Positions 37,701 through 47,640 of a DNA stretch of 64,000 nt are shown here, piece after piece. The stretch is from Owenia fusiformis (taxonomy: Eukaryota > Annelida > Polychaeta > Sabellida > Oweniidae), in the NCBI GenBank assembly GCA_903813345.2, contig CAIIXF020000010.1:22515181-22579180 (forward strand), in the 5' to 3' direction. A program made the translations under genes and the position numbers. The stretch's first letter is position 1; every line of letters begins with the position of its first letter. The notes below the pieces were generated by a model. That model worked only from the letters and a program-made list of their open reading frames with translations. It did not search any database and was not told the DNA's origin.

Positions 37701-37902
37701 TTCAAAACACGATGGTTTGGGTATGGTGATAGAAAATCCACCTGTCATTTATTTTGTTCCAAACTGTAATAGCAAAAACTGTGTCTGGAAACCCGGAAGC
37801 ATATTTTCAAAATAGAAAGACACAACAAAAGGGTACAGTTGTACTTACCAATCGTAAGTCACCCTTACTATATAGAATTGCCGATATATTTTTGTCTGAC
37901 AT
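31724..37902 (-). CDS. SORD: Sorbitol dehydrogenase (L-iditol 2-dehydrogenase)
   Basis: Ten exons, minus strand: 37902-37849, 36728-36695, 36451-36287, 35574-35415, 35150-35032, 34665-34600, 34331-34237, 34095-34015, 32512-32391, 31883-31724. They total 1056 nt and 351 residues, close to the 357 of human SORD. The enzyme is a cytosolic zinc-dependent, NAD-linked medium-chain dehydrogenase that oxidises sorbitol to fructose in the polyol pathway. Catalytic zinc ligands are visible: Cys41 ([10 protein letters not shown]), His66 and Glu67 (GHESSG), and Glu152 (LLEPLSVG). The structural-zinc cysteine set is retained at 96, 99, 102 and 110 ([15 protein letters not shown]). The NAD-binding GAGPIG motif starts near residue 176. 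Nothing is missing or broken. An AATAAA overlaps the stop codon. Introns hold mobile elements. Confidence 0.96.
35681..35984. mobile_element. MITE with long G and C runs, hAT-like
   Basis: In intron 3 of SORD. The left end CTGGTGGATCTCGGGGG and the right end CCCAGATCCGCCCCTG form imperfect inverted repeats. The flanks TCAATCA and TCAATGA resemble a 7-8 base target duplication with one mismatch, as expected for hAT elements. The interior has runs of G or C up to about 12 bases next to purine-rich repeats. Open frames across it are compositional artefacts. Confidence 0.5.
37007..37766. mobile_element. Mariner-like MITE, interrupted by a second element
   Basis: In intron 1 of SORD. Inverted ends CAGTTTGGAACAAAAATGACA and TTTTGTTCCAAACTG are flanked by TA on both sides. 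Without the insertion and its duplicated bases it is about 237 bases, matching the uninterrupted family member at 43607-43847, which shares the interior segments ATAAGAGAATTTTCAAG, ATCAGTGGATGAGA and GGTGATAGAAAATC. Confidence 0.7.
37131..37644. mobile_element. 514-bp Mutator-like element nested in the mariner-like MITE
   Basis: Long inverted arms of about 90 bases start GGCTTTGTAT and end ATACAAAGCC, with matching blocks such as ACCTCCTACCTCATACCCA and TTGAAGGGTTCAAT. The element is bounded by exact 9-base direct repeats AAAATAAAC (37122-37130 and 37645-37653). Long inverted repeats with a 9-base target duplication are typical of Mutator-like elements. The central part contains GGTTCGATTCC (near 37309), an exact tRNA B-box, suggesting a SINE-like segment inside. 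No transposase. Confidence 0.65.
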
Positions 37903-38365
37903 TGTTATTTAATGCTTGTATAAGACAACTGTGAAATAAAAGAACAATTTAGCTTCAATATTTCTGATTTCAGAATTCTTACTCCCTCCCTTCAGCCCGA
38001 TTACGCCAGTACTCTGAACGAAAATTCAATATTTCAATGGCAATCGTCCAATATAAATGCCAATAAACTGGCTTGTATGTGCATCAAGAAACCATCTCAG
38101 CTTAAAGAGCTAACTATTTGAGTTTCAAGTGTATTTTAATACATGCCTGATCTGATCTGTGTACAACTACTCACACACTAGCTTATGGTCCCGGGGGTTA
38201 CATACAGTGCATGGGGGTTGATGGGGATCATCAATATTGATTTGTTCCAATATTTACCAGAAAATAGTGTGCATTGCCATACCAACATTGAAATTGGCAT
38301 AGTACTCAAAAAGATAGGCATACTATTACTATACAAAAAAACTATGTCCAAAATTATTTATGACA

Positions 38366-38613
38366 ATAGCACACCGGAATAGCCTGACAACGGTACAGTC
38401 AGATGCCGTTGTCACTTCAACTGTTTAATCACTTGGTCCTCATTTCATGGGAATTTATTGTCACTAACTCTGTGCATATTAAAGCTCTTGTGATGATGTT
38501 TCATATGAAATCCCAATTTCGATCAAATTGGGTCGTGAATCGCCACAATATAGCGTCTTCGATATCATCAATGACAACGGAATCTGAATTTGAATAATCT
38601 AGAAAGAGAACGG
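38366..38613. repeat. Half copy of the fold-back family at 53.8 kb
   Basis: Starts CCGGAATAGCCTGACAACGG and includes CATATGAAATCCCAATTTCG, both shared with the left arm of 53810-54272. The right arm is absent, so this is a solo half-element 5' of the SORD start codon. Confidence 0.55.
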
Positions 38614-39719
38614 CATATGGTATTTAGTGTCCGTTGTCCCGCATCTCATTCTGATTGGTTAAATTAAAGACTAAGACACTTTGATTGATTGTTGTTCCAA
38701 AGGAATTTAGTATAGGTGCTCTATTAAACATACAGTTCATCTAATTATTCATGAGGGCAATATTCTTTTTCAACCATTGCCACACTAAAAGTATAAATAC
38801 TTTATACTTCTTATAATCTAAATGGGATGGAACATTTTTATTTCACTTCGAACAATTTCTCTAAGCAGTAGTCATTATTTCTTTCAAAATAAAAAATAGT
38901 GTCACAAAGTCATGTAAGTTTGAAGATGTTTCAGATTAAGATTGTTCCTCAACACATTTTATGATGTTATTATTATGACCTTAATAATGCTTAATATTAT
39001 GGTGTTCAAAATTCAGAAGTCATAGTCCAGCATCTCTTTAGGAATTTGGGAACAACCCACTTCACAATAAGTTTTAGGATTAGTATATATTGTAGTACAC
39101 TGTATGGAAATAACAAAAACCATAATTGATTTTTAACAATATATTTTATAACATTTTTACATAGTAACTAGTTTTTATTAAATAGGTATGATTTAAATCT
39201 TTAAATACATCAATGATTTTATCGAACTATCTTAGATGCTTGGATCTAACAAACAACACCGAGTTCTAGGTTTCCAAATTATCCTCAGATTTATTTTATA
39301 AAATCTCTAGAAATCTTTAAAATCAGAACCTCTTGTTTTTAGCCTTATATCATTTCTAATTTTAAGTGGGTGCTAGCCTCTTTTCAGAAACCCAAGCAAT
39401 GCTAGGGAGATCATATTTGCTCCAGTTGTTCAAACTTTATTGATACAGTAAAACTAAAGGCTGGATTAGAATAATGCTCATATAACATATTGTCATAATA
39501 CGGATATTACATCTAGGATTCTAGGAGCTGATGATTCATGAGAATTTTTAACAACAAGTAATGAAAACAGGTGATTTTAGAAAAAACAACTAAGAGAAAT
39601 TGCCCGCTGCTTGCTACACACACACACATGTAGTCATGGAACCCCTGTCAGTTCTATTTTTCTTTCCATGTCAAATAAAGTGTATCATATAAATACAGTA
39701 TAAAGTGTTCATCAACAGA
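38614..39719. other. Intergenic spacer, no gene seen
   Basis: AT-rich sequence between the repeat upstream of SORD and the stop codon of the ankyrin/SOCS gene. It should contain the 3' UTR of the latter; AATAAA on the minus strand occurs at 39435-39440 and 39290-39295. A short CA tract lies near 39620. Confidence 0.5.
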
Positions 39720-41186
39720 CTAATACACTATGTAGTCAAAGTACTCATATTCTATTTTTCCATTCACTTCTTTTTCTGCCACAATATCTTCCAATTGGGC
39801 TTCAAGTTCATCTTTCAAGAGAAGATAATCTTTAAGAGTTGATGGGATTTCAAACATTTGAACATCACGCTCTAGAGCTTCTCCTCCTTTCCTCAAATGA
39901 CCTCGGATGTTGCTTCTGCATATTTCTTTCAGGGTAGATGCACTTGATGCTTTTTTGATAATATTGTCTATCATAGGTTTTGGATAGTGTTTGGCATTCA
40001 TTTCAGGGTCTAGTATGGTGACTGGGATATATCTAACCCACATGTCCCATTCTTGATGAATACTATACCCACACTGCAACAAATAGCTCACCATTGATAG
40101 GTTTTTGAGATGGCTGTACGCATAATGTAATGGGGAGAAATATGTGGTTCTCTCATTCTTAGATTGACTTGTTATGATGTTGTGATGTTCCTTGTTATTT
40201 GAAAGATAATTGTTTTGTAGTAATAGCTTGATACTTTCTAGTGTGTTAAGAGCAAAATAGACAGGAGGAAAGTTCACTAAGGGGCCTTTTTTGAATGGAT
40301 CTGCACCAGATTTCAGAAGCAATTTAGTTGTATCTACTCCTTGCAATAATTGTGAAGATATGCTGAAGAATGCTAATGAGAGGGGATACTGTAATGTAGA
40401 CTCCAGTTTTTCATCATAAGAGAACATATTGTCAGGGGAGGCGAAACACTGGTTAACATTGGCACCATACGCTATAAGATCACTTACAATGTCAAAACAG
40501 TCCCCTTGAATAGCTACCATGAGTGGTGTGTCATGAAATGATAATAATCGTCCATGATTTGACATATCATCGCCAGATTCAATCTGTTGGGCATACTCCT
40601 TTACAGAGTCTTCATGGTCAGGTGGGATAAAATTTGGGTTGGCTCCAAGTTTTAGCAGGAATTCAACGGCAACGCTATTCCTATGTTGAGCAGCATGCTC
40701 TAGCATTGACCTTCCAAATAGATCTTCCAGGTCTAAGAATGATTTCACATCAGGGTGACCTATCAATTGCGACATAACACAATCACAAAATTCATCTGTT
40801 TGTTGATAGCAATGGAAATAGCTTTTACATGTGGCAGCCAACCTAATAGCAGAAATACCATGTTTGTTAACAGTTGTTACGGAACAACCAGCTTTTATCA
40901 ACATAGTTGTGCATTGAATTGATCGTGCAAATGCAGCTAATATCAGTGCATCATTTCCATCTCGGTCAGTTAAATTCAGTTTTACTTTGTTTCCGAGGCC
41001 AAGGAATATTGAGAGTATTTCTACATTTCCTTCCCTGGCAGCTCTCATAAGTGGGCTATAGCCTACCTCATTAACAATATTTGGATCTTGACCATTTTCT
41101 ATGAGCCTCTTGATGTTAGCTGCAGAGCTGTTGTATAAGGTCTCGTGTAATTCTGTCAGATTGCACATTCTCCTTTTTCGTAACAT
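39720..41186 (-). CDS. Ankyrin-repeat and SOCS-box protein (ASB family-like), intronless
   Basis: A 488-residue single-exon gene. Several ankyrin repeats are visible: about 40-70 (GYSPLMRAAREGNVEILSIF), 78-105 (DGNDALILAAFARS), 160-190 (LFGRSMLEHAAQHRNSVAVE), 220-250 (DTPLMVAIQGDCFDIVSDLI), plus diverged ones to about 390. A C-terminal SOCS box follows near 420-465 (LKEICRSNIRGHL, later IPSTLKDYLLL). In this family the SOCS box binds Elongin B/C and Cullin5 to form a ubiquitin ligase, and the ankyrin repeats choose the substrate, which is unknown here. The ATG at 41186 gives a short basic N-terminus. It lies 249 bases downstream of the UQCC2 stop on the same strand; an intervening AATAAA argues for separate transcripts. 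Confidence 0.85.
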   Translation of the reverse strand: MLRKRRMCNLTELHETLYNSSAANIKRLIENGQDPNIVNEVGYSPLMRAAREGNVEILSIFLGLGNKVKLNLTDRDGNDALILAAFARSIQCTTMLIKAGCSVTTVNKHGISAIRLAATCKSYFHCYQQTDEFCDCVMSQLIGHPDVKSFLDLEDLFGRSMLEHAAQHRNSVAVEFLLKLGANPNFIPPDHEDSVKEYAQQIESGDDMSNHGRLLSFHDTPLMVAIQGDCFDIVSDLIAYGANVNQCFASPDNMFSYDEKLESTLQYPLSLAFFSISSQLLQGVDTTKLLLKSGADPFKKGPLVNFPPVYFALNTLESIKLLLQNNYLSNNKEHHNIITSQSKNERTTYFSPLHYAYSHLKNLSMVSYLLQCGYSIHQEWDMWVRYIPVTILDPEMNAKHYPKPMIDNIIKKASSASTLKEICRSNIRGHLRKGGEALERDVQMFEIPSTLKDYLLLKDELEAQLEDIVAEKEVNGKIEYEYFDYIVY

Positions 41187-41223
41187 TTTGGCTCATTTGG
41201 TTCAATGAATTCTAATAAAGTAA

Positions 41224-41229
41224 TTTATT
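41224..41229 (-). other. AATAAA polyadenylation signal after UQCC2
   Basis: AATAAA on the minus strand, about 207 bases past the UQCC2 stop and before the ankyrin/SOCS start codon. It is the best candidate for the 3' end of the UMA-UQCC2 transcript. Confidence 0.45.
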
Positions 41230-41435
41230 TTTCATGACGTTCAGATTTTATGTCCAAATTTATGTATATGTTGTTCCACTTTTAACATTTAACTACTGTA
41301 CACAAGTTCATGAATTTTTCAAAATTAGTGGCACGCTGAGAGTGTCCTTGTAAAGCAAATGCAAGCACATGTGTCTGATCATATAAATGATAAAATAGTC
41401 CTATTTATACAGATATACACTGATAATTGTCTTGG

Positions 41436-41801
41436 TTATTTCATTGGAGCCATGCCCATGTATCCTTTCATAGTGTCCCACTTTGAGCGATCAGCATGGG
41501 CTCTCAATGCCTCTTGTCCTTCGTTAGATATAACCAAGTTACATTCCTCCTGTGTGGCGCCCATAGCTGTTGAATCACCATTACGTTTATAGAGATTCTT
41601 ATAGTAGTTGGTATTCAATCGAGATAGACTGGCATACAACCTGTCACATTCAGCCTCATTGAGGGTTGTTGTTTCACCTTGACGAAAAGCTTCACCAATT
41701 TTTGCACGAATTCGTTCACCAATATCACGTCCTGTCTTTGATTTATCCAAAGGCCAGTTCTTGCAGAGTCGCAAGAAGTTCTTGTATCGAGCAGCCGACA
41801 T
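41436..41801 (-). CDS. UQCC2: Ubiquinol-cytochrome c reductase complex assembly factor 2
   Basis: A 121-residue single-exon frame, close to the 126 residues of human UQCC2 and clearly related along the whole length. Conserved pieces include SAARYKNFLRLCKNWPLD, KTGRDIGERIR, AFRQGE and LYASLSRLNTNYYKNLY. The known role is in mitochondria: with UQCC1 it supports synthesis and stability of cytochrome b during complex III assembly. ATG at 41801-41799 has G at -3. It sits two bases after the TAG of the upstream UMA-domain frame (41806-41804) in the same exon, so this reads as the second cistron of a two-gene message unless it has its own promoter or splice form. Vertebrate UQCC2 genes are split by introns; this one is not. 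Confidence 0.92.
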   Translation of the reverse strand: MSAARYKNFLRLCKNWPLDKSKTGRDIGERIRAKIGEAFRQGETTTLNEAECDRLYASLSRLNTNYYKNLYKRNGDSTAMGATQEECNLVISNEGQEALRAHADRSKWDTMKGYMGMAPMK

Positions 41802-41803
41802 CC

Positions 41804-44800
41804 CTAATAACCACAACCACTGGCCAACACTTTCTCTTCAAGAGAAAAGTCGTACTGGAAAAACAAGGACATAGCACAAATGTAATATTTTCAGGCAGAA
41901 AAAAGGTTTAGTGAGGACTGCATCACGTCTTTGGCCTCCATTTCAAAGAGGAAGAGCAACACAGAATAATGAAACAAAAAAATCTACTTCAAAACTAAAT
42001 GGCTTAGATTAGTTCTCGAAGAGAATTTTTTCAAAAATGTATAATGATGAGATTTTTGTGCATATAAAACAAGTGAACTCTGCAACAGACTGTAGAGCAT
42101 TGTGAAAGCAAGGGTTGGGAAGGGGGTGGTGTTTAGTAATTTTAATTTACAATGTAAATAGAGCATTACTGGTTCTGGCACTCATGTTTTTACTTTTTTT
42201 TAACAAAACATCACATTTACTTCTTTAAAATCAGGTTACATAAAGTACTCCTCTCTCTTTACAATCAACTGCCAATGTACAAAATGTGCCTCCTCTTATA
42301 AAAGTTAATAATTTTACAAGATATCTCAGTTGAATAAGTTCTACTGAATTTTTAAATGAGAATTTACTTAGTCATCTAATATGGGTATAACTAGTGCAAA
42401 ACAAGAGCAATGAAGCACTGATGCATGCAGTAAACAGATATTTAAGGAATTCTATAAACAATCATGTATCATTCTTCATGGAAAATTTAAAACCATGAGT
42501 GCATGTACTAACCAGTACACATGATGCATAAGGGTGGAGCCCGAGTACATCATAAGGATGGCCTAGTAAATTGAATGTTTTTAAATCCAACAAGGAATGA
42601 TACAGAGTTCTTTATTGCAATTCAATTATACTATCACTCCTTCCTAAATTTATAAAAAATGACATTGTCCTTAAGTTTAGGGTAAAAACCTAAAATGTAC
42701 TGAAATGTTGTAAAACTTACATGTAGCTGTTGAATGTTGCGCTTCCTGTTGTCAAAGTCAATGGGTAAGACAACCTGAAAGAGTAGCAACTGCATTAATA
42801 TGATCACTTAATTATTGACTGACAGGGGCATAACCAGGGTCCAGAAATAGGCAAGACATATACAAAAAGTTGAGGCAAAACTTGAGCCAAGAAAGGGAAA
42901 CATCTATCAAAGCACATTAATTTTTTCCATTAATTTCTACCTTGTGCCTATATGTGATTAATGAAAGAAGAGATGCCATAAATCAATAAATTTAAATTAC
43001 AGGTTACAAAACTGTATCTCAATGTTATACAGTATGTGAACAAAATAATATGGTTACAAATAATACTGTATTTTGTATAGCTTGTATCTTTTGTATATTT
43101 TGTATAATGATTTGGGAATTAGATTTTTTTTACACAAGCAAGTACAAATGATCCTACCTTGTTTAACGGGAGATACTTTTCTGATATCTTTACCACAAAA
43201 CCGTCAAGGTCACTATTTGAGTGTGAAGTTTGACTGTTGGATTGAGCAGTTGCTGCAGTTGTGTAGTGATCTGGAAGAACAAAAGACCATGAAAAAGTTG
43301 TCCAACTATTATACTGACATTACATGTATTATAAAGTCTAAAATTGTTTGTTGATTCAAATTACCAAGATGATTGAATGGAGTGAAGAGTAAGAAACAGT
43401 ACCTTCTCAGTTAAAGTTCTGTTTTGACCTTCAGTCAGTTTTATTAGTTCCACATACATGTACATGTAGCATTTACATGATGAAATAGCTATTTCAGCCC
43501 TCAAATGTTCAAAGCTCACATAGTTTGAAGCAATAAAAAAATTGAAAAGATTCTGTTCAAAAATTCAGAATGTTTTTGTGACTTCCTGTTATGTCACTTC
43601 CTGTTAAAGTCTTGGAGATAAATAATTAGTCATCGATTTGCTGAAGTATGGATTTCCTATGTTACAAATAAGAGAATTTTCAAGGGGTCATATATCAGTG
43701 GATGAGATATGTATATAAAATGTAAAATATTCAAATTTTAGGAGATATAGACTATATTGGAAACTATGGGCTTTCAAACCACCAAGGTTTGGAAATGCCA
43801 AAATGGTGATAGAAAATCAACTACTCATTTATTTATTGCCAAGACTGTAACAACCTTGTTTTCTGCATGATAAGAAAAATACAACTATATGCCTAAGGGG
43901 AAATTACGTTGAACTTCAACATATGGGGTAACTTTGTAATGAGGCAATTTCGACCATGGGGCTATTTTGACAATGGCTTATATTTTCAATTCACACAGTC
44001 CGCCATGTTTGTTTTTTGAAAATTTTTAAATAAATCGAAATCTCCAATAGGTGAGAATTTAAACCAAGCTGGCTCCCGAAAATTTGAATAATCGGCCATG
44101 GTTGAAATAACCCCATGGTTGAAGCAGTCACTAGACTAACCCCAATCCAATACGTCGAAGTTCAACACATTTCCACTACACAGGCAAATTATATCGGAAA
44201 ATTATGAGTCATTATGGGCAAAAAGGAGCATACTGCTCGTACGAACCTGTACGGGGCTCGTTTTCGATGCCTAAACAAAAAAGTATGAGGCCCGTATGGG
44301 CATGTACGCAGCTCATAATTCTAAATCCGAGGCCCATACGAACATGTGTAAGGCTCCTAATTGAACTATTTTTCAAATACGAAAAATAATTAACTTTGAT
44401 CACTTAACTATGCGAATGTGATATATTAAACAAGGCAAGTACATGGGTCAAAAACTGGTAGTTACAGGCATCGCAATGACAGGCCATTACAGAGCTCAGA
44501 AATTATTACGAGTCTAGTTACATTCCTCTTACGTGGGTCGAAAATTACCAGCAGTTACAGGCCCTGTACGGGCAAGTATATGGGTTGGAAATTACAGGTT
44601 CTAACGGGTTGTTACGAGGCCGTTGTACGAGGTTGTCATCCCTCTAGTCGTGCAGAGCCCGTTGAGGGAAAGGGGCATATACTACCTCGTACGGGCCCCA
44701 AAGTAATTCGCCTGTGTAGAGCAAATTACAATCATTTGGGGGATCAAATGTTTGTTCTGTACATAAAACCAATGGATACACCATTTCCTTTCTGGTTTTA

Positions 44801-46430
44801 ATTCTCTTACAAGATGAAATAAAAAATTAAAACCTAAAATTATCGGAGTGGCTCTAGGACCGACAATTGTCGGTACTGGAGACTGTCCAGGGGTATTTGC
44901 TGGGGTACCGACAATTGTCGGCACTCTATCGTCACCTAGTAGTGTCAGATAGAGAACCGACAATTGTCGGTACGCAAGTGGCTGCTACATGTTTTTGCTA
45001 GAGAGCCGACAATTTCATAAATAAATTCACTACTTTTAATATCATAAATATCTTCATCACTGGTAGTCTAGTGGTTAGCGAGCACGATTCGAACACACTC
45101 GGCCCCGAGTTCGAATCCCGGCAAGACCTATTTTTTTCTTTTGAGGGGGGGGGATAGTGCTTCTTTTGCAGAATGGAATCGTACAGGCATTAACTTGTAG
45201 TGAGCCATAATTTATTTCGACAAAAATTGATTCAACTTCCATCAAAATTGTCCTACAAGCTTCAATTAAAAAACATTTTAAAGCTCTTTTCTTTTTCTAT
45301 CTAATGGGTCGATATATACAATTAGGAGGGGATGCTTTCGCCCCCGTCGACCTCTACCCTTACTACGCCATGGCACAGGAGAAATATCTCATTTGGAATA
45401 TATCACTGTTTACTTTGCGTTTGGTAGCTCTCTCATGCGAGATGGAATCGTGGCCATTAACTAAGGGAGCCAAATGCAACTTCCATCAAAAATTGTGCTA
45501 TAAGGTATGAGTACCGTAATCCAACACCAAATTCGAAAATTCATAACAATACTTTGCACATATGGCGTTCGTGACCAACTATGAAACGCTTACCCCCCAT
45601 AGTGTTATATATCAAAATGCACCTGTCCATATAGGGGTTCGATTGACCTACATCAAATTATAGGGAGTCGGGTTACTTTTTGAGATATCAGCGTACGTTT
45701 ATTGTAACTCGCGTTTGCTACCACTTCCTCAATTCTGATATGACAATCTTCGCAATTTTCGTAATTCAAATGAAAGTTGAACTCCTCTTTATTTTGATAC
45801 CAAATAGTGGCATACTAGGTACCCTAGAAGCCAACTATGGGTTATTTAGAACGATACGACAGGTTTTTAAATGGACTATATACCTTTTGGCGGATGGATA
45901 TGGAACCTCATACCATACGATAAGCTCTAAAAAACATTCTAGCTATTTTCTTCTATCTAATGGGTAGCAAACGCCCCTTCCTTTTTATTGGGTTTTCAAC
46001 GTTTACTACCATTCCCTGTTCCCGGGCTACCATTTTTTGACTGGGTTTTGTAATCCCCGGGTAACCGGGGCTAATGCCCTACCCGGGTTTTGCACTTGTT
46101 CCCAAAATATCCGTATGATATCTGAAATATCCCCCCGCGCATTGCGCATGCGCCAGAAAATTCGAAAATCAATATTTGTCGGTCCTCTAGCCTGTAAACA
46201 CAGCATATCTCCCGTACCGACAATTTATTTGTCGGTCCTCTAGCGTGCCACCACATCAGAGTCTAGAGTACCGACAATTGTCGGTACTCTAGCCTTTACG
46301 TAAAATTATTTTTTAGATGGGCGATAATATGGTGACTTGATAGTAAACTTCATATATTTAGCAGTGAACGTTGTTAAAATCACTTACTTTTCGTAGCAGG
46401 ATAGGTAGAGGGCTGATATTGACTGTACAT
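41804..46430 (-). CDS. Small UMA-domain protein (86 aa), UBAP1-related/UMAD1-like
   Basis: Four exons on the minus strand: 46430-46388, 43270-43158, 42774-42721 and 41854-41804 (261 nt, in frame, all GT-AG). The C-terminal half is a UMA domain: LDGFVVKISEKYLPLNK, then VVLPIDFDNRKRNIQQLH, then YDFSLEEKVL. UBAP1 in this window reads IDGVPIKLSDKYKPLKK, VTLPLNFQQRD and YDFTLETDV, with an intron after the same Lys. UMA domains bind the ESCRT-I core, so the product may be an ESCRT-I adaptor or competitor without ubiquitin-binding domains. The N-terminal part is Ser/Thr/Gln-rich. Exon 1 is the least certain piece; it has matching phase, G at -3 and an in-frame TAA nine bases upstream. The last exon runs on into UQCC2 after GG. 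Intron 1 holds several mobile elements. Confidence 0.75.
43607..43847. mobile_element. Uninterrupted mariner-like MITE
   Basis: About 241 bases with diverged inverted ends (AAGTCTTGGAGATAAATAAT and TTTATTGCCAAGACTG) between TA dinucleotides. The interior matches the outer element at 37007-37766 and shows what that element looked like before its insertion. In intron 1 of the UMA gene. Confidence 0.6.
44176..44719. mobile_element. 544-bp TIR element with GTACGGGC sub-repeats
   Basis: Inverted ends CTACACAGGCAAATTA (44176-44191) and TAATTCGCCTGTGTAG (44704-44719) differ at one position. The interior is built of diverged short pieces such as TCGTACGAACCTGTACGGG and GTACGGGCAAGTATATGGG. No transposase frame. 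No clear target duplication. Confidence 0.6.
44855..46293. mobile_element. 1.4-kb block bounded by ACCGACAATTGTCGGT palindromes
   Basis: The 16-base palindrome ACCGACAATTGTCGGT occurs at 44859, 44907 (last base changed), 44956 and 46270. Half or expanded versions lie near 45006, 46175 and 46215. At 46263-46292 the palindrome extends to a perfect 30 bases. The left and right clusters are mutually inverted (CTCTAGGACCGACAA versus TTGTCGGTCCTCTAG), so the block looks like a DNA element with clustered palindromic ends. Inside is a tRNA-like segment; no transposase was found. Confidence 0.55.
45062..45129 (+). repeat. tRNA-like sequence (SINE head or tRNA pseudogene)
   Basis: Contains an A-box-like TAGTCTAGTGGTTAGCGAG, an exact B-box core (GTTCGAATCCC) and a run of T directly after, as in a polymerase III unit. 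The acceptor arms pair at only about four of seven positions, and the anticodon arm does not fold well. I therefore do not call a functional tRNA. Confidence 0.4.
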
Positions 46431-46721
46431 TTCTTTTTACTGCATAAACGTGTAGTTCTGACCTCACATATGAAAAATGTTGTGTAAGTCACCTTACGAA
46501 ATTTTGAAATCTCGGAGAAATCTCGTGCACTTGTCAATGAGGCGAGAACAAGTTCATATTATTGTATAAAATAGAAAATCTAGCTGAAGACACTGCATAG
46601 GAGTTCGGCTGATAACGATCAATTTAATTATTATTCCATGTATTGGAATATTATTTGAACCCCAATTGAAAAAATGAACTGCATAATATGCAATAGTGAA
46701 GAGATTTATATCATATAAAGA

Positions 46722-46729
46722 TGACGTCA
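46722..46729. promoter_or_regulatory. TGACGTCA (CRE-type) site near a YY1-like AAGATGGC
   Basis: A perfect TGACGTCA lies about 290 bases upstream of the UMA-gene ATG, with AAGATGGCTG at 46748. Together they could mark the promoter of the UMA-UQCC2 transcription unit. Inference from motifs only. Confidence 0.3.
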
Positions 46730-46759
46730 TTAGACTAAGAAACTTCAAAGATGGCTGGA

Positions 46760-47640
46760 AAAAAATTCAGAAAAATAACTTGCCCATTTAGTGTGATTCT
46801 GGGCTGTTCAAGGATGATATGATCATATTGACATAGATCATTAAAAGTGGTAAGAGTGTATAGTCTAGAGCAACGTTTATTAGTTGACATGCAACCCACA
46901 TTACTTTAGTGGGGAGGAAGTGAGTGTTCAGTGTTTATTTATCCATGGCTTCATGATGATTCTGATTCACAGTCACAGGACATCTACTTAGGGACATGGT
47001 AGTTAGTCAATAGTAGTTCTTTTTGAGAAATAGATGAATCTTTAGATTTCCAGAAATAAGCTTCCATACTCCAATTCTACGAACTGTTGTTCATAATCCT
47101 AAAGATGTTTTTCATTGACATTGAGCAGCATTGCTGTATGCCAGCGAATCATATTCACTTTGCACTCTGATTGTTTGATATTATGATGATCCTTTTTAGG
47201 TTTGATTGGCACACAAGAACTCTGTTCTGAATAAGATCCTTGTAGGGTTTCAGCACAGACAACGCACTTACCAAGTTCTCTGTTATTTGACAAAGCTACA
47301 TTTACTATAGCCCATTTATACTATGCCTATGTCAATAACTGCAATTAAATAGGTGTGTTTTTAATATAGATCTATGTTTTAATGTAAAAGGTCCCCAGTG
47401 CACAGCAACAAGCCTGCACTACTGGTAAATGGTAAAGAGGGGTGATGTCGACGCGGTAGCCTGACAGTTGCCCCAGGGTATTTCAACATAAAGGGACTTC
47501 CTAGGGGGGTACAGGGGCCAACCAGGAAGGTTCCTTTCAATTTTAAAATGAGTTGTAAACCATAGATCTATTTTTAAATGTTGAGGTTTTAAATTATATT
47601 CTATTCAAATTCTATCACTGTTAAATTATTTATCCCATAC
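46760..47640. other. Intergenic, no gene recognised
   Basis: Spacer between the two UMA-domain genes. A 64-residue open frame on the minus strand (47293-47099) has a CVVC pair and some basic character, but no family match and no flanking exon; I do not call it a gene. Confidence 0.4.

Noticed and set aside
41802-41816. Five extra N-terminal residues for UQCC2 starting with a non-ATG codon
   Set aside because: The ATG at 41801 aligns with the known N-terminus, and the upstream bases are better explained as the end of the UMA frame.
39720-41854. Three-gene message including the ankyrin/SOCS gene
   Set aside because: 249 bases and an AATAAA at 41224-41229 separate UQCC2 from it; separate transcription is simpler.
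45062-45129. Functional tRNA gene
   Set aside because: A and B boxes are good, but the acceptor stem pairs poorly and no convincing anticodon arm can be drawn.
47099-47293. 64-residue minus-strand frame with a CVVC pair
   Set aside because: No recognised domain, no signal peptide and no exon partner.
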